Source: an uncultured Bacteroidota bacterium (GTDB taxonomy: Bacteria > Bacteroidota > Bacteroidia > 2-12-FULL-35-15). Taken from it: 8,942 nt of DNA. The notes beneath the pieces were generated by a model. That model ran no database searches. It had not been told where the DNA came from and saw only the letters and a list, made by a program, of their open reading frames with translations. The translations under genes and the position numbers were made by a program. The stretch spans positions 1 through 8,942 of the forward strand of contig CAILDT010000347.1 in assembly GCA_903833025.1 (NCBI GenBank), in the 5' to 3' direction. This document shows, one piece after another, positions 1-8,146 of the stretch; the stretch's first letter is position 1; the number at the start of each line of letters is the position of its first letter.

Positions 1-2
1 CA

Positions 3-2021
3 AAAAACTGTTTCCTTGTGCTGATGCTAACTGTTGCGGCTATAATAAGCAAAGCGCAAACAGTGCCACAAGGGATAACGTATCAAGGAATTGCGAGGTA
101 TTCAACCAATGCAATTATCGCTAATCACGCAATAAGTGTGAAGCTTGGAATTTATGCACCTACCGTAAGCGGAACATTAGAGTGGGAAGAAACACATACG
201 GTTACTACCAATCAATTGGGATTATTTTATTTTATTATCGGACAAGGCACAAGTACATCACAAGGTTCGCAAACTTCTTTTTCTGCAATAAGTTGGGGTG
301 CAGCAAATCATTATATCAAAATCGCTTTGGATTCTACGGGTACTAATGGTAGTTCATCAGCTTATGTCGATATTGATACAATGCAGTTTTGGTCGGTGCC
401 TTATGCTTTATACTCGGCAGCATCGGGGCAAACAAATCAACAGATAAGATTAAATGATTTAATAGATGTGGATACAACTTCATATACACCGCCTTTAACG
501 GGCAAAGTTTTAAAATATAATGGTTCGTTATGGGTTCCTGCAAATGATAACAATTCGGATACGGCTTTGTATGCTGCAACTTCGGGTCATTCAAACACAT
601 CAGACACGGCTACGTATGCTTTAAATGTTTTATCTACAGTTGATACCATTTATTTTGCGCATCAGTCGGATACTGCTGTATTTGCATACAATACAAATTA
701 TTCAAACAACTCAAATCATTCTAATTACTGCGATACGGCTACGTATGCTTTAAATTCGGTTAATGCTTGGAACTTAATGGGGAACAGCGGAACCAACGCA
801 ACAAACAATTTTATTGGAACAATAGATAATCAGGATTTTGTTATGAAAACAAATAATACTGAACGAATGAGATTGACAACAGGAGGAAGAGTTGGGATAG
901 GAACAGCAACACCAACCGCATCATTACATATAATAGGTAATGATGGAATAATTGCGGAAGGAACATTTGGAACAGGAGCAACTCCACCAACTGGAGCTGG
1001 AACAAGAATGTTTTGGTATCCTGCGAAGGGGGCATTTAGGGCAGGAGGTATTCCTATTAACCCTTCGAGTGCTTGGGATCCTGTAAATATTGGCAATTAT
1101 TCTTTTGCTGGTTGTTATGATACAAAAGCATCAGGAGCATATTCTACAGCTTTTGGTAGTGGCAGTACTGCGGCAGGAGACTATTCGATAGCTGCGGGTG
1201 ATAGGTGTAATGGAAATGGAATAGGTTCGGTAGCGATGGGGAGTGTTTGTAATGCTACGGGCGGTTATTCCGTTGCAATGGGCAGAGGAGCAGTAGCTTC
1301 GGATTCATCGGCTGTGGCTATGGGATACCACAATACAGCAAGTGGTAAATACTCTTTAGCTTTCGGAAATGAAACAGTAGCATCTGGAGATAACTCTGTT
1401 GCAATGGGTTTTTGGGGAAGTACAAATGGTAAAAAAGGAAGTTTTGTTTTCGCGGATAACTCCTCAACTGCTGTAACAAACGACACTACCAATAATCAAT
1501 TTGTGGTGAGAGCAACGGGCGGTGTCATATTTTGGACAAACATTGGGATGAATACAGGAGTTTCTTTACCAGCAGGTAGTGGTACTTGGAATACTTTATC
1601 GGATAGAAAAAGAAAAGCACATTTCAAAAAGGAAGACGGAAATGAAGTATTAAATAAACTTAAAGGAATAGATATTACATCTTGGAATTATAAAACTCAA
1701 GCTACTTCTATTCGTCATATAGGACCAATGGCACAGGACTTTTATGCGGCATTTCATTTTGGTGAAAGCGATACTACTATTACTTCGGTAGATGTTGGAG
1801 GAATAAGTTTATTGGCAATTCAGGCACTTACTGAAAAAACAAATGAACTGAAAGTTAAGGCAGACGAAGTAGAAAAACTAAAAGCACAGGTAGAGGAATT
1901 AACACTGCAAAACAAACAACTAGAGAAAAGAATTTCTTTTATGGAAAAGAAATTAGATTTTAAAATTGCTTCCACTAATAATTATAATCAGCAAGAGGTT
2001 TTGATAACTGCGAAGAAGTAA
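3..2021 (+). CDS. Secreted fibre-like surface protein with YadA-type head repeats and C-terminal peptidase S74 chaperone domain (5' partial)
   Basis: The frame is open to the left edge, so the true start probably lies before base 1; residues are numbered from the GTG at 18 (667 aa). The visible N-terminus is a signal-peptide core (hydrophobic run ending ISKAQ), so export is likely. Next comes a domain typical of Bacteroidota surface proteins (PQGITYQGIAR near 17, SVPYALYSAASG near 126). Two SDTATYALN-like units follow, encoded partly by identical 21-base copies at 606-626 and 735-755. Then comes a tail-fibre-like segment (ERMRLTTGGRVGIGT), seven 14-residue YadA-type head repeats (367-464), and an S74 domain starting near LSDRKRK, with S528 and K533 where the autocleavage Ser and Lys sit in phage endosialidase chaperones, plus IGPMAQDF. 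A coiled coil (about 600-650) ends the protein. Both YadA heads and S74 domains form trimers in known families, so a trimeric fibre is inferred. Ligand and function are unknown. Confidence 0.85.
   Translation, partial: KNCFLVLMLTVAAIISKAQTVPQGITYQGIARYSTNAIIANHAISVKLGIYAPTVSGTLEWEETHTVTTNQLGLFYFIIGQGTSTSQGSQTSFSAISWGAANHYIKIALDSTGTNGSSSAYVDIDTMQFWSVPYALYSAASGQTNQQIRLNDLIDVDTTSYTPPLTGKVLKYNGSLWVPANDNNSDTALYAATSGHSNTSDTATYALNVLSTVDTIYFAHQSDTAVFAYNTNYSNNSNHSNYCDTATYALNSVNAWNLMGNSGTNATNNFIGTIDNQDFVMKTNNTERMRLTTGGRVGIGTATPTASLHIIGNDGIIAEGTFGTGATPPTGAGTRMFWYPAKGAFRAGGIPINPSSAWDPVNIGNYSFAGCYDTKASGAYSTAFGSGSTAAGDYSIAAGDRCNGNGIGSVAMGSVCNATGGYSVAMGRGAVASDSSAVAMGYHNTASGKYSLAFGNETVASGDNSVAMGFWGSTNGKKGSFVFADNSSTAVTNDTTNNQFVVRATGGVIFWTNIGMNTGVSLPAGSGTWNTLSDRKRKAHFKKEDGNEVLNKLKGIDITSWNYKTQATSIRHIGPMAQDFYAAFHFGESDTTITSVDVGGISLLAIQALTEKTNELKVKADEVEKLKAQVEELTLQNKQLEKRISFMEKKLDFKIASTNNYNQQEVLITAKK
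1116..1409 (+). repeat. Seven tandem 14-residue YadA-type head repeats inside the fibre gene
   Basis: Translated in the gene frame, this stretch divides without gaps into seven units of exactly 14 residues. Each ends in a variant of S-x-A-x-G (YSTAFG, YSIAAG, GSVAMG, YSVAMG, SAVAMG, YSLAFG, NSVAMG). That is the signature of the left-handed parallel beta-roll in trimeric autotransporter heads. The DNA copies have diverged although the protein register is kept, so this is an old array maintained by selection rather than a fresh tandem duplication. Confidence 0.85.
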
Positions 2022-2108
2022 ATAATTATTACATCAGGTTTTCATTTGCTTTAAATTAACTTTATGGTAGATGAACAATTTATTACAAACACAATCAGTA
2101 TCACTAAA

Positions 2109-3116
2109 ATGAAAACTCCATTAGCAACCGTATTGATGCCGGTATATAATGTGGGAGCGTATTTGAAAGAAGCCATTGATAGTATTCTGCAACAAACGTA
2201 TTCCGATTTTATTTTTCTAATTGTTGACGATTGTTCCACAGATAATACTGAAGAGATAGTAGCTTCCTATAAAGATTCGAGAATTAAGTATTTGAAAAAC
2301 GAAAGAAATCTCGGATTGGCGGATGCATTGAATGTTGGGGTTGATGCTATAAATACAAAATATATTATCAGAATGGATGGTGATGATATTTCGGTACCGC
2401 ATCGTTTCGAAACATTAATCAATTATATGGAAACACATCCAGAAATTGGAGTTTACAGTTCTAGGTTAGAACGTTTTGGAACTGATTTTTCCGTTTGGAA
2501 ATATCCTTTAGCCAATGATGATATAAAAGCACATTTGTTATTTGGTCCTTCCATTGCTCACGCACCAGCCATTATAAGAACATCTGTAATGAAAGAAAAT
2601 AAAATATTTTATCGAAATGATTTTAAACACGTGGAGGATTATGATTTGTGGTTTCGGTTGAAAGATGTTACAAAATTTGCCAACACAGATGAGGTGCTTT
2701 ATAAATACAGAGTAGCAACACATAACATTACTGTTTTTTATTCTGATGATATTGTAGATAGGAAAAAGCAATTTTATAGTTGGGTTTTGACTTCTTTTGG
2801 AATTAATTTTACTGAAGAAGAATTGGAAATGCACATTGCGTTGGCAAATAATAAACGTTTCCCTAAAGAAATAAATGTGGCGAAGTATAGAAAATGGTTT
2901 GATAAAATTATTAGTCATAATAAACAAACAAATTATTTTGAGCAAGCAGCACTGTTAAGGCAGGTAGAAAACAGATGGGAGAAATTGTTTTTTATATTAT
3001 CTGAAAAAGAAATCAAAAAAGTGTTTACCTACTTTAGAATTTCAAAAGGGGTAAAATCTACCCAAATGATATACTTGCTCAAGATTATTACCAATAAATA
3101 TATTTTAAGAAGGTAA
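2109..3116 (+). CDS. Family 2 glycosyltransferase (GT-A fold)
   Basis: This 335-residue protein is a predicted inverting glycosyltransferase that moves a sugar from a nucleotide-sugar donor, most likely in surface polysaccharide or glycan assembly; donor and acceptor cannot be read from the sequence. It opens with the GT2 hallmark VLMPVYN (8-14), then IVDDCSTDNT with D40/D41 for nucleotide binding, then the DGDD metal-binding motif (D90-D93), and HVEDYDLWFRL (174-184) holding the probable catalytic acidic pair E176/D177. I see no membrane segment, so it is probably cytoplasmic or peripheral to the inner membrane. An in-frame ATG at 2064 would add 15 residues, but the ATG at 2109 puts the first beta strand at the usual distance from the N-terminus and is preferred. 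The gene starts 87 bases after the fibre gene on the same strand, so co-transcription is possible, and glycosylation of that surface protein or its neighbours is a guess only. Confidence 0.88.
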   Translation: MKTPLATVLMPVYNVGAYLKEAIDSILQQTYSDFIFLIVDDCSTDNTEEIVASYKDSRIKYLKNERNLGLADALNVGVDAINTKYIIRMDGDDISVPHRFETLINYMETHPEIGVYSSRLERFGTDFSVWKYPLANDDIKAHLLFGPSIAHAPAIIRTSVMKENKIFYRNDFKHVEDYDLWFRLKDVTKFANTDEVLYKYRVATHNITVFYSDDIVDRKKQFYSWVLTSFGINFTEEELEMHIALANNKRFPKEINVAKYRKWFDKIISHNKQTNYFEQAALLRQVENRWEKLFFILSEKEIKKVFTYFRISKGVKSTQMIYLLKIITNKYILRR

Positions 3117-3203
3117 TTACTCTAGGGATTTTACTTTTCAACACTTCCATAATAAAACAGTTTAATATTTACTTTTACCCACTCAATAATTTTAAATAAT
3201 AGA

Positions 3204-6200
3204 ATGAACTTTTCACATCTCCACGTACATACACAATTTTCACTATTAGATGGTGCTGCTGATATTTCTTCGCTGTATAAGAAAGCAGTGAATGATAATA
3301 TGCGGGCACTCGCAATAACCGACCACGGTAATATGTTTGGGGTTTTTAAGTTTGTTGCCGAAGCGGGAAAACACAATACTCCTGAAAATCCCAACAAAAT
3401 AAAACCAATTGTTGGTTGTGAATTTTATGTGGTGAATGACCGCCATAAACGGGCGTTTACAAAGGATGACAAAGACGTTCGATACCATCAGTTGTTGCTT
3501 GCAAAAAATGCAGAAGGATACAAGAACCTTGTAAAGCTATGTTCGATGGGCTATATGGAGGGCTTGTACGGAAAATATCCACGTGTTGATAAGGAATTAA
3601 TTTTAAAGTATCACAAGGGATTGATAGCAACTACTTGTTGTTTGGGAGCTTCGGTGCCTCGTATTATTTTAAAAAATGGAGAAGATGCAGGAGAAAAAGA
3701 ATTCAAATGGTGGCTCGATATTTTTGGTGAGGATTATTATGTGGAATTGCAACGCCACGATATTCCAGAACAAAATCAGGTAAATGAAGTGCTTTTGAAA
3801 TTTGCAGAAAAGTATAATGTAAAAATAATTGCTTCCAACGATTCGCATTATGTTGACCAAGCGGACTCCAACGCACACGATATTTTATTATGTATTAATA
3901 CTGGTGAAAAGCAAAGTACACCTACAGTAAAAGATTTTGGTGATGATGATTCTATTTCTTCAAAGGGAAAACGATTTGCATTTTATAACAATGAGTTTTA
4001 CTTCAAAACAACCGCTGAAATGACTCAACTGTTCAGCGATTTGCCACAAGCAATAGATAACACAAATGAAATAGTTGACAAAATAGAACCTCTGAAACTG
4101 AAGCAGGATATAATGCTTCCAAATTTTAAAGTGCCGGAGGGATTTGCAACACAAGACGATTATTTATTTGACCTTACTTACAAAGGTGCGAAAGAACGGT
4201 ATAAAGAAATAACACCTGATGTGGAGGAGCGTTTGCGATTTGAATTGTTTACTATTAAAACAATGGGCTTTGCGGGATACTTTTTGATTGTTGCAGATTT
4301 TATAAAAGCTGGAAGAGATATAGGAGTGTTTATAGGACCTGGCAGAGGTTCGGCGGCTGGTTCGGCGGTGGCTTATTGTATAGGAATTACCAACATTGAC
4401 CCAATAAAGTACAACTTACTTTTTGAGCGATTCTTAAATCCAGATAGGAAAACAATGCCCGATATTGATACTGATTTTGATGATGAAGGAAGGCAGAAAG
4501 TAATTGATTATGTGGTAGAGAAATATGGAAAAAATCAGGTGGCACAAATTGTAACTTATGGCACAATGGCTGCTAAGAGCAGTATTAAAGATGTTGCACG
4601 AGTATTGGATTTGCCATTGCAGGATTCGAATATGCTTGCGAAATTAGTGCCTGATAAACCTGGAACAGATTTGAACAGAATGATGTACGCCCCATTAACA
4701 GGAGATGACAGCTTAGAAACAAAAGAAGGATTATTAAAGGATGATATAGAAAATGTAAAGAAACTTCGCACGATACTTGCCGGAAATGATATGCAAGCAA
4801 GGGTTTTAAAAGAGGCGTTAATATTGGAAGGGTCGGTGAGGGGAACAGGAATTCACGCATCGGCAATAATTATAGCACCAAAAGATTTGACAGAGATAGT
4901 GCCTGTGGCATCGTCCAAAGAAACTACTTTATTAATTACTCAATATGACGGGAAAGTAATTGAAGATGCCGGGGTAATAAAGATGGACTTTCTGGGATTG
5001 AAGACATTAACAATTTTGCGTGATGCGTTAAGATTAATAAAAGAAAATCACGGGATAGATTTGGTGATTGATGATGTTCCGCTTGATGATGCAAAAACGT
5101 TTGAACTATATCAGAGAGGCGATACCAATGGGACGTTTCAGTTTGAGAGCCCTGGAATGCAAAAACATTTAATCAATTTAAAACCTGATAAATTTGCTGA
5201 TTTGATAGCGATGAATGCTTTATATCGCCCAGGTCCGATAGAATATATTCCAAATTTTATTGCTCGTAAAAATGGTAAAGAAACTATTGCGTATGATTTA
5301 CCGGAGATGGAAGAGTACCTTGAAGATACCTATGGAATAACGGTTTATCAGGAACAAGTAATGTTGTTATCGCAGAAGCTAGCTGATTTCACAAAGGGAG
5401 ATGCGGATACGTTGCGAAAAGCAATGGGAAAAAAGGATAAAGGAACTCTTGATAAGATGAAGAGTAAATTTATGGAAGGGGCTATGGCAAAGGGTTTACC
5501 AAAAGATAAATTGGAAAAGATATGGACTGATTGGGAAAAGTTTGCACAATATGCGTTTAACAAATCGCATTCCACGTGTTATGCTTTTGTTGCATTTCAG
5601 ACTGCTTATTTGAAGGCACATTATCCTGGAGAATATATGTCGGCTGTACTTACACACAATTTGAGTAACATTGATAAGATTACTTTTTTTATGGATGAGT
5701 GTAAACGTATGAATATTCACGTACTAGGACCTGATGTTAATGAAAGTCAATATAAGTTTTCGGTAAACAAAAAGGGTGAGATACGTTTTGGAATGGGGGC
5801 TGTTAAAGGTGTTGGTGAAAATGCCGTAATCTCAATTGTTGATGAACGAAAAATAAACGGACCTTATAAAAGCATTTTTGATTTTGCAAGAAGAATTAAT
5901 TTACGTTCCGCAAATAAAAAAACATTTGAAAGCCTTGCTTATTCAGGTGGTTTGGATTCTTTCGGAATACATCGTGCTACCTATTTTTTTACAGAGGGAA
6001 ATGACAGCGGTAACTTTTTAGAAAAAGTAATAAGATATGGAAGTCAGCATCAAGATGGAGTTAACTCTTCGCAAGTATCTTTGTTTGGTGAGGAAGCATC
6101 TGTTGATATGCCCGAACCCAAAATTCCTGTTTGCGAAGAATGGAATAAATTAGTTCAATTAAAAAACGAAAAAGATGTGGTAGGGTTCTTTATTTCAGGG

Positions 6201-6800
6201 CATCCGCTGGATACTTATAAACTGGAAATGGAGAATTTTTGTTTTCATACTGTGAGCGATACAAAACAATTAGTTGAAAATAAAAACAAAGAATTGGTGT
6301 TTGGAGGTGTAGTAACTGCTGTGCATAATGGGGTTACAAAAACAGGAAACCCTTGGGGGAAAATTACAATAGAAGATTATAAAGAGTCTTCTGAAATAGC
6401 TTTCTTCGGTGAAGACTATGTGAAATTTAAACAATATATGGTTAGCGGATTGTTTTTATACATCAAAGGAAAAATACAGGAACGATTCAGACAAGCGGAC
6501 AATCTGGAATTTAAAGTAAGCAACATTCAGTTGCTTTCAGAACTTCGGGATAAACTTGCGAAAGTAATAACTGTAAATGTTACGTTGACGGATTTGAATG
6601 AAGAGTTTATTACAAAGTTTAATGAAATAATTAATGGAAATGCTGCGGCGCAACCGCGAAATTGTTTGTTGCGGTTTAGAGTGATTGATAAGGAAGAAAA
6701 CATTTCTGTGTTTTTACCATCAAAAAAAATAAAAGTAAATCCTAATAATGAGTTGATAGAATTATTGGAATTGAATCATCTTGCTTATTCGCTCAATTAG
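3204..6800 (+). CDS. dnaE: DNA polymerase III subunit alpha
   Basis: This 1198-residue protein is the catalytic subunit of the replicative DNA polymerase; the E. coli protein has 1160 residues. The N-terminal PHP domain (about 1-220) keeps all nine expected metal ligands (H7, H9, D16, H40, E72, H94, C145, D212, H214), unlike E. coli DnaE. The C-family polymerase core follows. It has GRGSAAGSAVAY, the PDIDTDF motif with D420 and D422 (matching E. coli D401 and D403), KMDFLGLKTLTIL with D595 (matching D555), LYRPGP at 673-678 and FNKSHS at 785-790. Helix-hairpin-helix segments lie near 863-900, QVSLF (957-961) matches the beta-clamp-binding consensus, and an OB fold starts near 1031. No DnaQ-type exonuclease is inserted, which rules out PolC. 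The ATG at 3204 places the first PHP strand (FSHLHVHT) at the N-terminus as usual. I see no strong promoter in the 87-base gap upstream. Its stop overlaps that of the convergent gene. Confidence 0.98.
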   Translation: MNFSHLHVHTQFSLLDGAADISSLYKKAVNDNMRALAITDHGNMFGVFKFVAEAGKHNTPENPNKIKPIVGCEFYVVNDRHKRAFTKDDKDVRYHQLLLAKNAEGYKNLVKLCSMGYMEGLYGKYPRVDKELILKYHKGLIATTCCLGASVPRIILKNGEDAGEKEFKWWLDIFGEDYYVELQRHDIPEQNQVNEVLLKFAEKYNVKIIASNDSHYVDQADSNAHDILLCINTGEKQSTPTVKDFGDDDSISSKGKRFAFYNNEFYFKTTAEMTQLFSDLPQAIDNTNEIVDKIEPLKLKQDIMLPNFKVPEGFATQDDYLFDLTYKGAKERYKEITPDVEERLRFELFTIKTMGFAGYFLIVADFIKAGRDIGVFIGPGRGSAAGSAVAYCIGITNIDPIKYNLLFERFLNPDRKTMPDIDTDFDDEGRQKVIDYVVEKYGKNQVAQIVTYGTMAAKSSIKDVARVLDLPLQDSNMLAKLVPDKPGTDLNRMMYAPLTGDDSLETKEGLLKDDIENVKKLRTILAGNDMQARVLKEALILEGSVRGTGIHASAIIIAPKDLTEIVPVASSKETTLLITQYDGKVIEDAGVIKMDFLGLKTLTILRDALRLIKENHGIDLVIDDVPLDDAKTFELYQRGDTNGTFQFESPGMQKHLINLKPDKFADLIAMNALYRPGPIEYIPNFIARKNGKETIAYDLPEMEEYLEDTYGITVYQEQVMLLSQKLADFTKGDADTLRKAMGKKDKGTLDKMKSKFMEGAMAKGLPKDKLEKIWTDWEKFAQYAFNKSHSTCYAFVAFQTAYLKAHYPGEYMSAVLTHNLSNIDKITFFMDECKRMNIHVLGPDVNESQYKFSVNKKGEIRFGMGAVKGVGENAVISIVDERKINGPYKSIFDFARRINLRSANKKTFESLAYSGGLDSFGIHRATYFFTEGNDSGNFLEKVIRYGSQHQDGVNSSQVSLFGEEASVDMPEPKIPVCEEWNKLVQLKNEKDVVGFFISGHPLDTYKLEMENFCFHTVSDTKQLVENKNKELVFGGVVTAVHNGVTKTGNPWGKITIEDYKESSEIAFFGEDYVKFKQYMVSGLFLYIKGKIQERFRQADNLEFKVSNIQLLSELRDKLAKVITVNVTLTDLNEEFITKFNEIINGNAAAQPRNCLLRFRVIDKEENISVFLPSKKIKVNPNNELIELLELNHLAYSLN

Positions 6801-8002
6801 TAGGCATAATCACTTAAATATTCAAAAGCTGGAGTTAGCTTTCCTTCTTTGCAAATAGTTGCCCGTTCAATCACAGCATCTTTATCTTCCCCAATAACAT
6901 TGGGCAATGCACGTTCCATCAAATCTTTTCCGAAATCATCGCTCGCATCACGAGGCAATTCGCAAGGTAAATTATCAACTGCCATTATACAAACTGTATC
7001 CTTATTAAAGGGCAAATCTTCTTTATCTTGTTTAATGTTGTAGCCATAAAATGGTTCTGTAATTGTGCTTGCGCGAATGGTAGTTGGTACAGAACCATTC
7101 ATATCACAGGTAATATCAGCTATTACACTTATTCTGAAATCAGATTCTTTAATGTCGGAAAGTTCGAACATTTTAGGTGCTTTAGGGTCCCAGTAATGTG
7201 CTGAAATATAAATATCAGCAGCTTTTGTATAAGGACTAAAGTTGGATTTAAAATGTTCTGGGTGATTAAAAAAGTCGTGCAAATCAAAATTATGGTCATC
7301 TTTTTTTTCTACATAATCTCTCGGATTCAATTGACAATACACAGGTTCGCGAAACTGCGCCATTAAAAATTCTTCAGGCGTAACTTTACGAATACGCAAT
7401 GCACTCAATGTTTCTATCACTCCATTTGCCACTCTGCCGCCACCAGTTAATGCAATTTTTATGTTTGGCAGCTTAGCGCGTTTTAATTCCTGCTCCATCT
7501 CTGCTCTGTCTCTGCAATTGTTTGCGGGCTTCAATAAAAACAAATCATACTTTTTTCCATAACCCAGTATAGCATTGTAAGCACCTACAATGCCAGCATA
7601 ACGCCCAAACCCTATAATGCGATTATTATGTTTATCAGTTAAAGTTTCGTAATCAATCATCTGAATTTTCTTTTCTATCAATGTTTTCATCAACAGCTGA
7701 TTATGCTTTTGTTTTTTGATGGTATGCGAAAAGAAAAAATATTTTTTATTCGGAATCAACTTCTCTTTAGGTACTTCTTTCACTCCCATCAAAATATCGC
7801 ATCCGCTCAAATCCTCTTTAAGCATTACTCCAAAGGCAACATATTCATCATCTGAATAGCACCGAATTTTACTTGGCTGAACAAATATTTTCAGTCCTTG
7901 GTAAGTCCGCATCAACTCGGCACAAATTAATGGAGTTAATGGAACGCGCTTATCTGGAGGGCTTTTTTCCTCTCTCAATACACCTATTTTTAGTTTACTC
8001 AT
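6797..8002 (-). CDS. Saccharopine dehydrogenase (lysine-forming) / lysine-ketoglutarate reductase-like protein, AlaDH/PNT superfamily
   Basis: This 401-residue enzyme is probably a cytoplasmic NAD(P)-dependent oxidoreductase that joins or splits lysine and 2-oxoglutarate via saccharopine. The N-terminal AlaDH/PNT-like domain has LREEKSPPDKRVPLTP (9-24), VQPS at 41-44, GVKEVP with K75 and FFSHTIKKQ with H93; these match the acid-base pair K77/H96 of yeast Lys1. IDYE (116-119) and GFGRYAGIVGAYN (131-143) follow, then a Rossmann dinucleotide loop TGGGRVANG (186-194). The C-terminal part has VIADITCDMNGSVPTT and DNLPCELPRDAS (343-354), both closer to Lys1 and to the LKR half of eukaryotic AASS than to alanine dehydrogenase. 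No saccharopine-reductase partner lies in the window, so the direction and even the substrate are inferred. The ATG at 8002 gives the standard family start. It is convergent with dnaE (4-base overlap) and divergent from ssrA. Alternatives are alanine dehydrogenase or an uncharacterised relative. Confidence 0.8.
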   Translation of the reverse strand: MSKLKIGVLREEKSPPDKRVPLTPLICAELMRTYQGLKIFVQPSKIRCYSDDEYVAFGVMLKEDLSGCDILMGVKEVPKEKLIPNKKYFFFSHTIKKQKHNQLLMKTLIEKKIQMIDYETLTDKHNNRIIGFGRYAGIVGAYNAILGYGKKYDLFLLKPANNCRDRAEMEQELKRAKLPNIKIALTGGGRVANGVIETLSALRIRKVTPEEFLMAQFREPVYCQLNPRDYVEKKDDHNFDLHDFFNHPEHFKSNFSPYTKAADIYISAHYWDPKAPKMFELSDIKESDFRISVIADITCDMNGSVPTTIRASTITEPFYGYNIKQDKEDLPFNKDTVCIMAVDNLPCELPRDASDDFGKDLMERALPNVIGEDKDAVIERATICKEGKLTPAFEYLSDYAY

Positions 8003-8006
8003 AGCG

Positions 8007-8014
8007 CAAAGATA
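8007..8014 (-). promoter_or_regulatory. Bacteroidota-type -7 box for the LYS1-like gene, nearly abutting its start codon
   Basis: Read on the minus strand this is TATCTTTG, an exact match to the TAnnTTTG consensus recognised by the Bacteroidota primary sigma factor. Only four bases separate it from the ATG, so transcription would begin at or beside the start codon and the mRNA would have almost no leader. No clear TTTG -33 element lies at the expected distance. Confidence 0.6.
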
Positions 8015-8031
8015 TAAATTAGTTGATTAAC

Positions 8032-8108
8032 TGATGTGCGGATTTACTGATGTACCTATATTCGCATCGTAAATTGGCACATCGATATATCAATACATCG
8101 GCACATCA
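8032..8108. repeat. Imperfect inverted repeat between the two divergent promoters
   Basis: The arms at 8032-8051 and 8089-8108 match at 17 of 20 positions when one is reverse-complemented; both are built on a GATGTGC / GCACATC core. Shorter inner copies (GATGTACC near 8049, GGCACATC near 8077) can extend or replace the pairing. The arms cover the -33 zones of both flanking promoters. On the plus strand the right arm runs straight into seven T residues (8109-8115), so it also looks like a terminator. Similar GATG-rich imperfect palindromes are, to my knowledge, common between genes in Bacteroidota, so it may be a dispersed repeat rather than an operator. Confidence 0.65.
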
Positions 8109-8118
8109 TTTTTTTCCG

Positions 8119-8126
8119 TATCTTTG
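8119..8126 (+). promoter_or_regulatory. Bacteroidota-type -7 box for ssrA
   Basis: TATCTTTG matches the TAnnTTTG consensus exactly and is identical to the box of the divergent gene. It ends 20 bases before the mature tmRNA 5' end, leaving a short 5' leader that RNase P would remove. A TTTG -33 element is not visible at the usual spacing; that position lies in the right arm of the inverted repeat. Confidence 0.65.
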
Positions 8127-8146
8127 TATCAGTTCTTTAAAACAAT

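Noticed and set aside
343..1492. Several minus-strand open frames of 64-88 residues under the fibre gene
   Set aside because: They are shadows of a clearly coding plus-strand frame and show no recognisable protein features.
2045..2064. Promoter for the glycosyltransferase (TTTG at 2045 and TAACTTTA at 2057)
   Set aside because: The spacing between the two elements is 8 bases instead of about 19, and the second lacks the final G.
2064..2108. Upstream ATG as the start of the glycosyltransferase
   Set aside because: It would add 15 hydrophilic residues before the first strand of the GT-A fold; the ATG at 2109 fits the family better. It remains possible.
3117..3203. Promoter or terminator between the glycosyltransferase gene and dnaE
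   Set aside because: The only near match to a -7 box (TACTTTTA) lacks the final G and has no -33 partner, and no hairpin with a T-run is visible.
6849..7043. 64-residue plus-strand open frame
   Set aside because: It lies wholly inside the LYS1-like gene on the opposite strand and shows no domain of its own.
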